Shown piece by piece: positions 35,739 to 45,229 of a DNA stretch of 64,000 nt. Source of the DNA: Roseburia sp. 1XD42-34. Lineage in GTDB: Bacteria > Bacillota > Bacilli > Bacillales > Amphibacillaceae. The stretch spans positions 1-64,000 of the forward strand of contig NZ_QWLJ01000012.1 of NCBI RefSeq assembly GCF_009917385.1, read 5' to 3'. The position numbers were made by a program, and so were the translations under genes. How positions within the stretch are numbered: the first letter of the stretch is position 1; the number at the start of each line of letters is the position of its first letter. The notes under the pieces were generated by a model, which saw nothing but the letters and a program-made list of their open reading frames with translations, searched no databases and had not been told where the DNA came from.

Positions 35739-37571
35739 CTAACCTATAATCGCAATTTGCTGATCGTTCTTTCCTTCTCTATATACGGAGTCAATTAAAT
35801 GTTGATATCTATTTTCAACAATATCCGTTTTAAGGGATAGCTTTGGTGTTAATTCTCCACCATCAATTGTCCATTCCTTGCTAATAATAATTACTTTTTT
35901 AGGTCGTGCATAATTTGTTAAATTTATAGTTAATCTGTTTACTTCTTCATTTAAACAAAGCTGTACTTTTTTATTATTAATTAGTTCTTCTCTCGAATCG
36001 GTATAGATGTGGTGCTTTTTTGCCCATGGGATTAGGTTTTCGTAATCTGGGTTTACCAATGCAATAACGTATTTTCTTCCATCGCCAACTACAAGTGATT
36101 GATTGATATATGCACTTTCGTTTATTGCTGTTTCAACTGGTGCTGGCGCGACATTCATCCCGGTAGATAGAACAAGGATTCGCTTTTTACGGTCAATTAT
36201 TTTTAAATAGCCTTCTTCTTCAAATTTTCCAATATCGCCTGTTTTAAACCAGCCTTCATCAAAAGCTTTTTCTGTTTCTTCGGGATTATTATAATAACCT
36301 TGTGTGATATTAGGACCTTTTACTAATATTTCTCCATCTTGAGCAATTTTTAATTCAACGTTGGGTAAAATTTTTCCAACTGTACCTGCTTTTGCACGGA
36401 TGATTGGATTTGTGGAAATAATAGGTGATGTTTCCGTTAATCCATAGCCTTCCAGTAATGGTATATCTAAAGCCCAGAAAAATTTTGCGATGTCTGCATT
36501 TAGGGTTCCTCCACCAGACACGAGTCCACGTAACCTACCGCCTAACTGTTTTTTTACTTTTTGATAAACAAGTTTATTAGCGATTTTCCATTTACGCGCT
36601 AGTCTTTTAGGTAAATAATCTTGGGAAATATATTGATTAATGGTTGCATTCAGATAGTATTTATACTTTTCTTGACCGACTGATAGTGCCCAATTAAAAA
36701 TTTTTCTTTTAAGGGCTGGTCCATTTTCCATCTCGCCTTGTACTTTTGTATATATTTTTTCAAACAACCTCGGGACACTTGTCATGACAGTAGGGTTGAA
36801 CTTCTGGAGATCTTCAGGGATAGTGGTAATATTTTCTGCATAACTTATTGTTGTTCCAATTGATAATGGTAAATAATGACCTGCTAACCTTTCAAAAATA
36901 TGGGAAAGCGGCAAATAAGAAAGAGAAACGTCTTCAGGTAACAGTTCAACCACCCAAAATTGGACACCCTCTATATTGGCCAAAATGTTTCCATGTGATA
37001 ACATCACACCTTTTGGTTTTCCTGTCGTTCCAGAAGTATTCATTATGGTAAGGAGATGATTCCGACCAATATGCTGCCAAGATTGTTCCCAATACACTTG
37101 GCTTTGATTCTTTCCGATGTTTTCTACCTCTTTAAACGACATAAAATGATCGACTTCCATTTGCTCTGAGAACATCATAATAATATGATCTAACTGTACT
37201 CCTGTTTCTATCAACTTATTATATTGTTGCTTATTTTCAACAATGGCAGCTGTGATATCGCAGTTTTTTAAAATATAAGCAACTTGTTCCGAAGGGATGG
37301 TAGGATAGATGGGGACGCTGACAGCTGAAATGCTAGCTAATGCAAAGTCAGAAATTGCCCACATAGGGTTGCTATTAGAAATAATAGCAACCTTAGCTCC
37401 AGAGGTTATGCCAATGTATGTTAATCCATTCGCGAAATCTTTAATTCTATCCCATAAATCGTGATATGTTATTTTTTTAATGGACCCTTTTTCCTTCCAT
37501 TGGTAAGCTATATTGCTAGGAAATTGTTCAACGGTCCGATGAAGCATTTGCAAAACATTAGCTACTTTCAT
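35739..37571 (-). CDS. Long-chain acyl-CoA synthetase (AMP-forming, FadD15 type)
   Basis: A 610-residue adenylate-forming enzyme that activates fatty acids to acyl-CoA. The P-loop-like motif is MNTSGTTGKPKGVMLSHGN, the A5 motif is LLEGYGLTETSP, and the A7-A8 region is WFKTGDIGKFEEEGYLKIID with DRKKRILVLSTGMNVAPAPV. Length is that of the FadD15/long-chain subgroup. The start follows AAAGAGGTGATGGGAA. An SCP2 lipid-binding gene lies upstream on the same strand, suggesting joint handling of an acyl lipid. The two are separated by about 230 bases. Confidence 0.9.
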   Translation of the reverse strand: MKVANVLQMLHRTVEQFPSNIAYQWKEKGSIKKITYHDLWDRIKDFANGLTYIGITSGAKVAIISNSNPMWAISDFALASISAVSVPIYPTIPSEQVAYILKNCDITAAIVENKQQYNKLIETGVQLDHIIMMFSEQMEVDHFMSFKEVENIGKNQSQVYWEQSWQHIGRNHLLTIMNTSGTTGKPKGVMLSHGNILANIEGVQFWVVELLPEDVSLSYLPLSHIFERLAGHYLPLSIGTTISYAENITTIPEDLQKFNPTVMTSVPRLFEKIYTKVQGEMENGPALKRKIFNWALSVGQEKYKYYLNATINQYISQDYLPKRLARKWKIANKLVYQKVKKQLGGRLRGLVSGGGTLNADIAKFFWALDIPLLEGYGLTETSPIISTNPIIRAKAGTVGKILPNVELKIAQDGEILVKGPNITQGYYNNPEETEKAFDEGWFKTGDIGKFEEEGYLKIIDRKKRILVLSTGMNVAPAPVETAINESAYINQSLVVGDGRKYVIALVNPDYENLIPWAKKHHIYTDSREELINNKKVQLCLNEEVNRLTINLTNYARPKKVIIISKEWTIDGGELTPKLSLKTDIVENRYQHLIDSVYREGKNDQQIAIIG

Positions 37572-37805
37572 TTCCCATCACCTCTTTACAATGATCAAAC
37601 AAAATTCGTTAAATAACTTGAAGACGAAAGGCAACCCTATTTAATAAATGAACCAAATTAAAACATTAAGAATAATCTAATAAATAAGTCCGTGCTAATG
37701 CCAAAACTGCAACGCTAGCGACTTCTAGCTGCATACTCGCTAAAGTAAAGGATGGAAGCTAGGCTATCAACTGGAACTTCTTCTAAAAAATTATTTTACC
37801 CAGAT

Positions 37806-38144
37806 TTATGGAATCTTAATCCGAGACAAAATGCTTTCTAACTTCAACGCCGTTCCCATATCACCTTCAATCTTCAACTTGCCAGTTAAAACAGCTGTTG
37901 CTCCACTTAATTTTCCTTTCGCCAGTTTAATAAAGCTATCTGTCTTCATATGAAGGGTACAGTCTGATTTTTCACTTGCCCCTTCGCTCATGTAGCTCTC
38001 CTCACCACGAAGTACAAGTTGATAAGTATCCGGAACATCATCTTTTAAGTGAAATTGATAGACAGCTTCCATTCCTTTAATAAGTGCTGGATTCTCTTTT
38101 AAAGCAGCATTGATTGTGGCGATAACGTTTTTAACATTTGACAT
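37806..38144 (-). CDS. SCP2 sterol-binding domain protein
   Basis: A 112-residue stand-alone SCP2 domain. Characteristic stretches are YQFHLKDDVPDTYQLVLRG, CTLHMKTDSFIKLAKGKLSG and LTGKLKIEGDM. SCP2 domains bind acyl-CoA, phospholipid or sterol-like ligands in a hydrophobic pocket. The start follows AAGGAGGACAGACCC. Its neighbour downstream on the same strand is a long-chain acyl-CoA synthetase, so its ligand is plausibly an acyl-CoA. Confidence 0.88.
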   Translation of the reverse strand: MSNVKNVIATINAALKENPALIKGMEAVYQFHLKDDVPDTYQLVLRGEESYMSEGASEKSDCTLHMKTDSFIKLAKGKLSGATAVLTGKLKIEGDMGTALKLESILSRIKIP

Positions 38145-38569
38145 GGGTCTGTCCTCCTTATTTGTGGAATATATCCTATCGTATAAGAAGTTTCATTTGC
38201 TTCCTATACCGTTAATTGTCGGTTAAATTCCCTTATAGATGCCAAACCCCTAAAATTATATGTTACTTATGGATTTTAAAAAATAATACCCTTAATACAA
38301 TGTATTTTTGGATAGCGTTGACTAAACGAACAGCGTATCAAATGGCGTTTCTACAATGAAATAACAATGCGAGGTTATATTCAGATGCAAAAAATCTGAT
38401 ACTATATCATATTTCAAGTGCTGTCAGGTAGTTTCGTTCAACAAACTTAAGCTCATGTAATGGATGAAGAGTTGTTCTCTTCACTTTACTTCTACTGTTT
38501 TGACTTTTGACATGGAACACCACCTCATTATTTCTACCTCTTTACCACTTTGACTAGACGAAGCTACTT
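38145..38569. other. Spacer upstream of the SCP2 gene
   Basis: AT-rich; no open frame or repeat family member was recognised. It presumably carries the SCP2 promoter on the minus strand. Confidence 0.35.
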
Positions 38570-38613
38570 TTTTTAAAAAAATGATCCACCGTGCAGAAAC
38601 GGTTGGATCATTT
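38570..38613 (-). terminator. Terminator of the yhgE-like gene
   Basis: Read on the minus strand, AATGATCCA with inner ACCG pairs with CGGT and GGATCATT, followed by a run of seven T. Confidence 0.82.
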
Positions 38614-38667
38614 CTGAAATAATGAATAGAACTGCATCATGTAGGTAATGAAGCAATTTTTAGGACT

Positions 38668-41169
38668 TTAGCCTACAGATTCACCAACTTCCTCCTTATT
38701 ATTTAAATTTGCCTGTTCCCGCAGTGACCGATATTTGAACATAAAGACTAGTAATGCTAATATGACAAATAGAGCAAAATAAACGAATAATATAATGATG
38801 TTTTCCCACATATTAGCCGTGTTTCCTATTGTAATAATATTTCGATAACTGTTTATGGAATACGTAAATGGCAAAAAGACGCTTAGATTACGTAATCCTT
38901 CTGGAAGCATATCAACTGGTAACGCAGATCCAGTCGTAGATAATTGTAGGACAACAAATGTCAAGGCAAGGAACCTACCAATATTTCCAGCTAAACCTAC
39001 TAAGAATAAAACAATCATTAAGAAAGTGAGGCTCACCATAATAGAAAATAGGACAAAGGATATACTGCTTTGTACATCCAGCTTTAATATAAATAAGGTG
39101 TACAAAGAGATAATTAACGCTTGGATGACAACTAACATAGATAATTTTGCTGTTTTACCGGTAAACCATGCTATTGCTGATGAGGGAAAAGCAACTGGTT
39201 TTCGGTATTGAACTGCAAAAGACAGTGCGAAGACCCCGGCGTAAAGTGCCAATGTTAAAATATATGGAGCGTTTGCATCACGATAAAACGAAAAACTATT
39301 AATTACTTTACCAGCTAAAGCAACGGGCTCGGCAAACATCGCAATATTTTCCTCTTCTGGATCGATGCTGCTCGTTTGCTCAGCGCCTCCCTCTAGACCT
39401 TTATGCAACTCTTCACTTCCATCAGATAGCTGTCCTAAACCTCCATCTACTTCTGAGACGCCGTCTGTTAACTTTGCCCAACCTTCTTTTACAGTATGGT
39501 TTCCTTCACTTAACTGGCTGGAACCATCGTGCAGTCTCATTGCGCCAGAGGATAGCTCTCTCCATCCACTTTCAACGATTTTGTTGCCATCACGAACTTG
39601 CGATGAACCATCATGCAGTTGCTGTGCTCCAGCTGTTAGATCATTCCAGCCGTTTTTAACAGTTGCATTGCCATCTTGCACTAGTTTCGTTCCTTCTTTT
39701 AGTTTAGCAACGTTTTTTTGTAATTCTTTCCACCCTGCAGCTACCGTATGGTTACCAGCTGCTACTTCCTTTGAGCCACCCGCTAACTTGCTTGCACCGT
39801 TTTGTAATTGTTGTTGACCTTCTACAAGTTGAGCAAGACCGTTGTCTAAGGTTACCATTCCAGGGTTGAAATCATTTTTTAACCCATTCCTTAATTCATG
39901 AGCTCCGTCTACCAGTCTTTGGAAATCTTTTTGTTTTTGAGGAGCTGTTTTTAAATTTTCGTTTAATTGTCCCATAATCAGATTATATAGAACATTATTC
40001 TCTAATCCATCAACACTGTTAGGTAGTTGTTCCAGAGCTGCTTGCAAATTTTGCATGGATTCAATGGTTTCATTAACACCTGCTTGTGCTTGCTGGACTC
40101 CTGCTGCCAATTGTTCACTACCCGGCAGAATTTTTTGATTCAGCCCATCTTTTAATTGGGAACTTCCAGACTTCGCTTGTTTAGCGCCTTCCAGTAGTTC
40201 GGTTGAACCGGAATGAAGCTCACTCGCCCCATCCGCTAATTGGGAAGCCCCGTTTGACAAGCGGTTAATATCAGCTGATTTTTCATTTAAAGCAGTTAAT
40301 AGTTGGGAAGTTCCATCATTGACTTGCTTGGCTCCATCTGCAAGTCGCCCAATATCATTTATTCTAGTTTGTAAATTATTTAATAAAATGCCAGTTCCAT
40401 TATTTAGTTCTTGGGCACCATTAGCAAGTCTCGTTATGTCTTCCTGCTTAGATACTAAGGATTCTTTCATTGTTTGTGATCCATCTTCCAATTGGTTAGC
40501 CCCATTTGCTAAACGACCAATATCAGGGGACTTTTCATTTAAAGAGTCAAGAATTTGTTCGGACCCATCTCTTAACTTTCCAGTTCCATCGTTGATTTGT
40601 TTAGCGCCATCCGCAGCTTCGCCGAACCCGTTAGCAACTTCTTTTAATTGAGAGACAACGTTTTCTACATATGTTGCAGTTATTTGTGTAGATAACTGAG
40701 TTTTTAATGTTTCGACAGCTTTATTGGTGACTTGGGCAGCCATAAAATGCAGACCTTCATTTTGCGTAAATATTAATTCTGGTTTTACCGGATCGTCATC
40801 CAGTACAGTCAATGCTTTCTTTGAAAAGTCTTGCGGTACTTCAATGGTCATATAATATTGCATATTTTTCATGCCATTTTGTGCTTCTTCTGAAGTGACG
40901 AACTCCCATCCTAGTACATTATTTTCTTGTAAACTCGTTAATAAACTTTCGCCAATATTTATTTTTTCACCTTCTGATATTGCTCCAAGGTCGTTATTAA
41001 CTACAGCGACTGGTAAATTATCCGTGTTATCGTACGGACCCCATTTAGGTGACAGCATGATCATTGCATAAATTAGCGGAACAAGAACTGCTAAACAAAC
41101 TGATATAAGTATAAATCGGTTTTTGAAAATGTGTTTCAATTCTGCTGACACATACCTCATTCTACTCAT
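38668..41169 (-). CDS. YhgE/Pip-type membrane protein with repeated coiled domain
   Basis: An 833-residue protein. One N-terminal membrane helix (FKNRFILISVCLAVLVPLIYA) is followed by a large extracytoplasmic part and a C-terminal block of about five membrane helices related to ABC-2 permeases. The extracytoplasmic part (about 190-600) repeats a unit like LADGASQLADGASEL or VRDGNKIVESGWRELSSGAM many times. YhgE relatives include the phage infection protein Pip and parts of type VII-linked loci; the transported substrate is unknown. The frame is open from 41229, but ATG at 41169 follows GGAGGACGTTAC. A decayed copy lies at 32375-32855. Confidence 0.9.
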   Translation of the reverse strand: MSRMRYVSAELKHIFKNRFILISVCLAVLVPLIYAMIMLSPKWGPYDNTDNLPVAVVNNDLGAISEGEKINIGESLLTSLQENNVLGWEFVTSEEAQNGMKNMQYYMTIEVPQDFSKKALTVLDDDPVKPELIFTQNEGLHFMAAQVTNKAVETLKTQLSTQITATYVENVVSQLKEVANGFGEAADGAKQINDGTGKLRDGSEQILDSLNEKSPDIGRLANGANQLEDGSQTMKESLVSKQEDITRLANGAQELNNGTGILLNNLQTRINDIGRLADGAKQVNDGTSQLLTALNEKSADINRLSNGASQLADGASELHSGSTELLEGAKQAKSGSSQLKDGLNQKILPGSEQLAAGVQQAQAGVNETIESMQNLQAALEQLPNSVDGLENNVLYNLIMGQLNENLKTAPQKQKDFQRLVDGAHELRNGLKNDFNPGMVTLDNGLAQLVEGQQQLQNGASKLAGGSKEVAAGNHTVAAGWKELQKNVAKLKEGTKLVQDGNATVKNGWNDLTAGAQQLHDGSSQVRDGNKIVESGWRELSSGAMRLHDGSSQLSEGNHTVKEGWAKLTDGVSEVDGGLGQLSDGSEELHKGLEGGAEQTSSIDPEEENIAMFAEPVALAGKVINSFSFYRDANAPYILTLALYAGVFALSFAVQYRKPVAFPSSAIAWFTGKTAKLSMLVVIQALIISLYTLFILKLDVQSSISFVLFSIMVSLTFLMIVLFLVGLAGNIGRFLALTFVVLQLSTTGSALPVDMLPEGLRNLSVFLPFTYSINSYRNIITIGNTANMWENIIILFVYFALFVILALLVFMFKYRSLREQANLNNKEEVGESVG

Positions 41170-41221
41170 GTAACGTCCTCCTTCTGAATCTTTCTTCCAT
41201 CCCCATGATTGGTCGGTAAGA

Positions 41222-41258
41222 AAAGGCAATGAAAATCATAGGAGATTTTCACTGCCTA
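41222..41258 (-). terminator. Terminator of the LPNTA surface gene
   Basis: On the minus strand AGGCAGTGAAAATC pairs with GATTTTCATTGCCT with one mismatch, followed by TTTTCTT. It separates this gene from yhgE. Confidence 0.75.
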
Positions 41259-41269
41259 TCTTCAATTAT

Positions 41270-42550
41270 TTAATTGAAGACGAACTTTCTAGTGACATAT
41301 AAAGCTCCACCCAAAACTAAGAGTAAAGTGCCAATTAATAAAATGAATGGAGTGTTCGTCGCTGTATTAGGGAGAACATTATTTTGCATATCGTTTTTTG
41401 GATTATCAATCTTACCACCAGGGTTTCCGTTACCATCATCAGGCTGTTGGCCACCGCCAGGTTTCCCGTCATTCGGATCGTTCCCACCAGGAAGTTCGTC
41501 GCCACCTGGTTTATTTTCATCCCCTGAATCGTCGTCGCCATCATCTGGTTTATTTCCATCACCTGGATCATCGTCGCCAGGTTTATTCCCGTCATTCGGA
41601 TTGCTACCACCAGGCTGTTCGCCGTCACCTGGATCATCGCCATCAGGTTGTCCGCCATCCCCAGGTTTATCCCCATCGCCTGGCTCTTCAGTATTTTTTA
41701 CGAAGATGGTGCGGGTTGCGGTAGTTTTATTTCCTGCTTTATCCGCTACAGAATATGTAACAGTGTATTCACCTGCTACATCCGTATTCACGTTTCCGGT
41801 AATGGTTATCTGGTCGGTTATGTCTCCGTCAACATTATCTGAGGCTGTAGCACCGAGCTCCGTATACGGCTCTCCTATTTTTAAATGCATTGGGTTATCC
41901 CCGATTATAGAAATTTCTGGATCTGTAGCGTCAGCAGCTTCCTCTACTTGTACTGTCGCTAATAAGCTATCACTAGGTGGAGTGCATGTAACAGGTAAAT
42001 TAATTGGTGTGCTCCCTAACTTGGCGTGAATCTCTGCTTCTATTTCGCCAACATGGATGTCTACACTTTCCTCACCTGCAGTTACGTTAGTATCTTTCCC
42101 ACTAATTTGGAAGGGGATAAAAGTATCCTCTTCATTAAAGGGGGTTTCTGGAATTGCAGCTCCTTCTTCACCAACTGCATTTACGGTTTGGTTTACTGTT
42201 TGTAGCTGAAATTGACTTACATGACCATTAAATGGATTAATAAACGCCTTTAATGGAGCAAGTTCACCAGTTAAATCAACTTGAATTGCAGTCTTCATGT
42301 CTGTTACTGGAATTTCCTGATTCGGTTGAACAAAGTCAGGGATCGATACAGTAGGGGTTACATTCATCTTAATCTCAATATCTCCTGCAAGGGAAGTAGA
42401 AGCAACACATAAATAATCAAATGATTTTTTAACTTCCGTTGCATGCACAGGTTTAACATTGTTGATATAGAAAAACACGACAATTAAACTAAGTGAAATA
42501 GTGATTAGTTTTTTTAAAAAATTATTAATCGTAAACTCCCCCTTATCCAA
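41270..42550 (-). CDS. LPNTA-anchored surface protein with Ig-like DUF5011 domain
   Basis: A 426-residue protein. A signal peptide (about 11-37, ending VHATE) and an N-terminal beta-rich domain (about 45-190) precede a DUF5011/HYR-like Ig domain (210-285; LKIGEPYTELGATASDNVDG, AGEYTVTYSVADKAGN). A Gly/Asp/Pro-rich wall-spanning repeat (289-385), the sorting signal LPNTA (393-397), a membrane helix and a short tail follow. The TTG start has AAAGG seven bases upstream; a stronger AGGGGGAG just inside the frame raises the possibility of a start at the ATT codon six bases after it. It shares LPNTA with the matrix operon protein, implying the same sortase. Confidence 0.85.
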   Translation of the reverse strand: MDKGEFTINNFLKKLITISLSLIVVFFYINNVKPVHATEVKKSFDYLCVASTSLAGDIEIKMNVTPTVSIPDFVQPNQEIPVTDMKTAIQVDLTGELAPLKAFINPFNGHVSQFQLQTVNQTVNAVGEEGAAIPETPFNEEDTFIPFQISGKDTNVTAGEESVDIHVGEIEAEIHAKLGSTPINLPVTCTPPSDSLLATVQVEEAADATDPEISIIGDNPMHLKIGEPYTELGATASDNVDGDITDQITITGNVNTDVAGEYTVTYSVADKAGNKTTATRTIFVKNTEEPGDGDKPGDGGQPDGDDPGDGEQPGGSNPNDGNKPGDDDPGDGNKPDDGDDDSGDENKPGGDELPGGNDPNDGKPGGGQQPDDGNGNPGGKIDNPKNDMQNNVLPNTATNTPFILLIGTLLLVLGGALYVTRKFVFN

Positions 42551-42599
42551 TAATTAACCTTTCGTTATCTCCCTGTATCACGCTCCGATCTATAAAACG

Positions 42600-42690
42600 T
42601 ATCTAACGCAATGTTGTAAACCTTTTCATTTTCTGCTAATGCGAAAACAGTTATAGTACAGAATTGAAAAAAGTATCCTGTTGTAATAAA
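42600..42690. repeat. Second copy of the duplicated upstream segment
   Basis: It matches 32980-33065 (TTTCATTTTCTG, AGTTATAGTACAGA, CCTGTTGTAA). It lies upstream of the LPNTA gene. Confidence 0.6.
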
Positions 42691-42860
42691 GCTATAAATG
42701 TACTTTATATTGTTTTTATTATTTATACAATTCCGAAAAATATAGCGTGCAGGTTACCTGCTTTATTTTTTATCCCTACTTTTATAGGTGCCCGCATACA
42801 GTAGTGGAAAGATGCGGTTAGAAATGAACCGTGTCCATTAAGTTAGCCATACCATTTGTC

Positions 42861-43022
42861 AATTAGAGAGATTGAAGTTTTCACATTGATGGTTGAAGGA
42901 GAATCAACAAGATGCTACTAATAAATTGCAGTTAAGTGTGCGCGATTATATTATGTGACAAATGAAGATGAAAAGCCGGACGCAAGCTGTAGCATATGCA
43001 ATAAGAAGCGGAAACATATAAT
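42861..43022 (+). pseudogene. Decayed 3' end of a LuxR-type regulator
   Basis: The stretch matches the HTH-coding end of the intact regulator (about 35005-35183). AGAGATTGAAGTTTTCACAT, GAAGGAGAATC(A/T)ACAAG, GATTATATTA and GTAGCATATGCAATAAGA recur in order, but small deletions break the frame (CTACTAATAAATTGCAG for GCTGCTGACAAGCTAC). Only the last 50 or so codons remain. It lies beside the intact yhgE/LPNTA pair and complements the yhgE remnant beside the intact regulator. Confidence 0.82.
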
Positions 43023-43367
43023 TCATAAAAGAGAATCTATTCCTAGATGAAGAATAGCTGTAACAAAGAAATTTATAGTTCCATGGAAGAAAGATTATCC
43101 AACCATGGGTTGCTTATTATTTTATTTAAAACTATTGTGAAATTTTTATTTATTCTGTAGACTATCCATAGGAGACATTGTGTTTTTCATTATAAATCAA
43201 CATGTACTAATACATGTGGAAAAAAGGGGGGCGTTCGAGCGAGAATGTCATAAGGAATTTGTCTTACACGGTTGGAGCTGATAGTGGTTTTATTTTTTCT
43301 TTGATATTATTACTTCATTATAAAGAGATATAAAATCCTGTAACGTATGGCTAACCTCATATCACTT

Positions 43368-43682
43368 TCATTTTGAGCTACCGCTAAAAAAGCTTGTGTT
43401 ACGCTTAATCTTCCTAACAAGATAGATGCAATGCTCTGGCTTTATGAAGAGTACAATCAGTTTCTTCCTACCATTCCTTCTAATAGAAAACTGCTTTCCT
43501 CTCGTATTATCAATTGATAATTTACGGTTTTTGAAGCTGATATGGTATACCTTTTCTATGTCCTTTATAATGGATGAATTTTCATCTATCAGAGAATTGT
43601 CTAGTTATAGCTTTAAACTTTTCCATTGCCCCTTTTTAAATAGCTTCTCGTATATAAATGTTTCAATGTTTACTATCCCCAT
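43368..43682 (-). pseudogene. Possible decayed small gene with one in-frame stop
   Basis: On the minus strand a 104-codon frame from an ATG at 43682 is open apart from a single TAA at 43607-43605. Its composition is protein-like (FIYEKLFKKGQWKSLKL before the stop; IIKDIEKVYHISFKNRKLSI and RRNGRKKLIVLFIKPEH after it). There is no good ribosome binding site and no family I recognise. A plus-strand 98-codon frame over the same bases looks like its shadow. The case for a real former gene is moderate at best. Confidence 0.28.
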
Positions 43683-43818
43683 AAAATATGGATATATAGA
43701 TCTATCTGATCTTCCCTCTTAGGATTGTATGCCTTTCTTTATCCAAGAATAATATTTTAGAAAAAAATGTTCGTTATCGAGAAAAATAAGAGAACTAAAT
43801 ATATAGGATGGTGGAAAT

Positions 43819-45228
43819 ATGGCAAAAAAAACGAGTCCGTTAGATCCAAAACTGGCACAACAATTGGAGGGAAAGCTTTTGCTGCGCAAAGAGATCCCTT
43901 TTGAGGACACACTATTTGATTTTTTACTTGAAAAGAACATGCTTACTCCAATCCCTTCTATCGTTAAGACTCTATTTAGAAAAATTTGTCAGCGTTGTGG
44001 AAATCGTACAAATTCTCGATTCGCAAAGATACACGACATAAATAGGAAACACGGTGCCTGGTATTGCCGAAATTGTCTTATGATGGGGCGAATAATTGAA
44101 ACAGAGCCGTTATACCGCTGGAATGGACAACCTTTTTCTTGGCAAAAGCATGAAGCTGCTTGCACTTGGAAAGGTCAACTTACGAAAGCACAAGCGAAGG
44201 CTTCGGAAATGGTACGGCGATTTATTTTACAGCCAGAATCATCACTGTTAGTTTGGGCCGTTTGCGGATCTGGAAAAACAGAGATGCTATTTTCTGGAAT
44301 CGAAGAAGCATTACGACAAGGGATGCGAATTTGTATAGCTACGCCAAGAATAGACGTGGTAAGGGAATTACTCCCCCGAATACAACAGGCTTTTTCAGCA
44401 GTACCCATTCAGGCGTTGTATGGGGATAGCGCGGAAAAGCAAGGTACGTCGCAAATCATCATCGCATCAACTCATCAGCTATTACGGTTTGAACATGCGT
44501 TTGATGTTATCATCATTGACGAAATAGACGCTTTCCCTTATCACAAAGATGCTTCGTTAGCATTTGCAACAGAAAGGGCGCTAAAGCCTTCTGGCACAAT
44601 GATCTATTTAACCGCAACACCTAGGCAGAAGCAGCGAACGAAAATGCTGTTGAAGCAATTAAAGCATGTTTTTGTACCAACTCGTTATCATGGATATCCA
44701 CTCCCTGTCCCGATAATGTGCATGTGCTTTGCTCTACAGAAAAATTTGGTCAAAGGGAATCCACCTCGTGCCTTTATCCAATGGCTCCGTTTGAGACAAA
44801 ATCAGCAACGGCAGCTGCTGATTTTCCTTCCGACCATTGCTCTCACTGAAAAAATAGCTAGTAATTTAAGTGAACTGCTTATTCATGAACATGTTATCAA
44901 GGGTTCAGCAGAAATTTCTTCTGTGCATGCTTCTGATCCGGATAGAGAGCAAAAAATTTCCCTATTTCGTGAGAAAAATCTTTTTGTATTAGTAACGACG
45001 ACGATTTTGGAAAGAGGTGTTACTTTTCCAGCTGTCGATGTGGCAATTATCCATGCGGGTCATTCCGTATTTGATGAAGCTGCGCTCGTTCAAATTGCAG
45101 GAAGGGCTGGGAGGAGCGCAGACGATCCTACTGGCGAAGTGGTTTTTTTTCATGATGGAAAAACAAATGCAATGTCTCGAGCAGTTCGTTCGATTAAAAA
45201 AATGAATCGGATAGGGAGATGGTTATAA
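43819..45228 (+). CDS. comFA: ComFA DNA helicase for competence
   Basis: A 469-residue superfamily 2 ATPase driving uptake of single-stranded DNA across the membrane. A four-Cys zinc motif (Cys57, Cys60, Cys83, Cys86 in CQRCGNR and WYCRNC) precedes Walker A (CGSGKTE, 149-155) and the DEID box (234-237). The helicase C-terminal domain ends with VQIAGRAGRSADDP. The start follows GGATGGTGGAAAT. comFC follows after one base; comFB, which lies between them in B. subtilis, is absent. Confidence 0.95.
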   Translation: MAKKTSPLDPKLAQQLEGKLLLRKEIPFEDTLFDFLLEKNMLTPIPSIVKTLFRKICQRCGNRTNSRFAKIHDINRKHGAWYCRNCLMMGRIIETEPLYRWNGQPFSWQKHEAACTWKGQLTKAQAKASEMVRRFILQPESSLLVWAVCGSGKTEMLFSGIEEALRQGMRICIATPRIDVVRELLPRIQQAFSAVPIQALYGDSAEKQGTSQIIIASTHQLLRFEHAFDVIIIDEIDAFPYHKDASLAFATERALKPSGTMIYLTATPRQKQRTKMLLKQLKHVFVPTRYHGYPLPVPIMCMCFALQKNLVKGNPPRAFIQWLRLRQNQQRQLLIFLPTIALTEKIASNLSELLIHEHVIKGSAEISSVHASDPDREQKISLFREKNLFVLVTTTILERGVTFPAVDVAIIHAGHSVFDEAALVQIAGRAGRSADDPTGEVVFFHDGKTNAMSRAVRSIKKMNRIGRWL

Positions 45229-45229
45229 C

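Noticed and set aside
39365..39817. Plus-strand open frame opposite yhgE
   Set aside because: Antisense to the repeated coiled domain; Ser/Pro/Cys-rich composition reflects the codon pattern of the minus-strand gene.
41274..42029. Long plus-strand open frame (251 codons) opposite the LPNTA surface gene
   Set aside because: It is the shadow of the Gly/Asp/Pro-rich repeat; it encodes a Pro/Ser-rich low-complexity string, has no ribosome binding site, and the minus-strand protein has clear signal peptide, Ig domain and anchor.
43426..43722. 98-codon plus-strand frame
   Set aside because: Complementary to the more coding-like minus-strand frame at 43368-43682; Phe/Ser/Ile-rich with no ribosome binding site.
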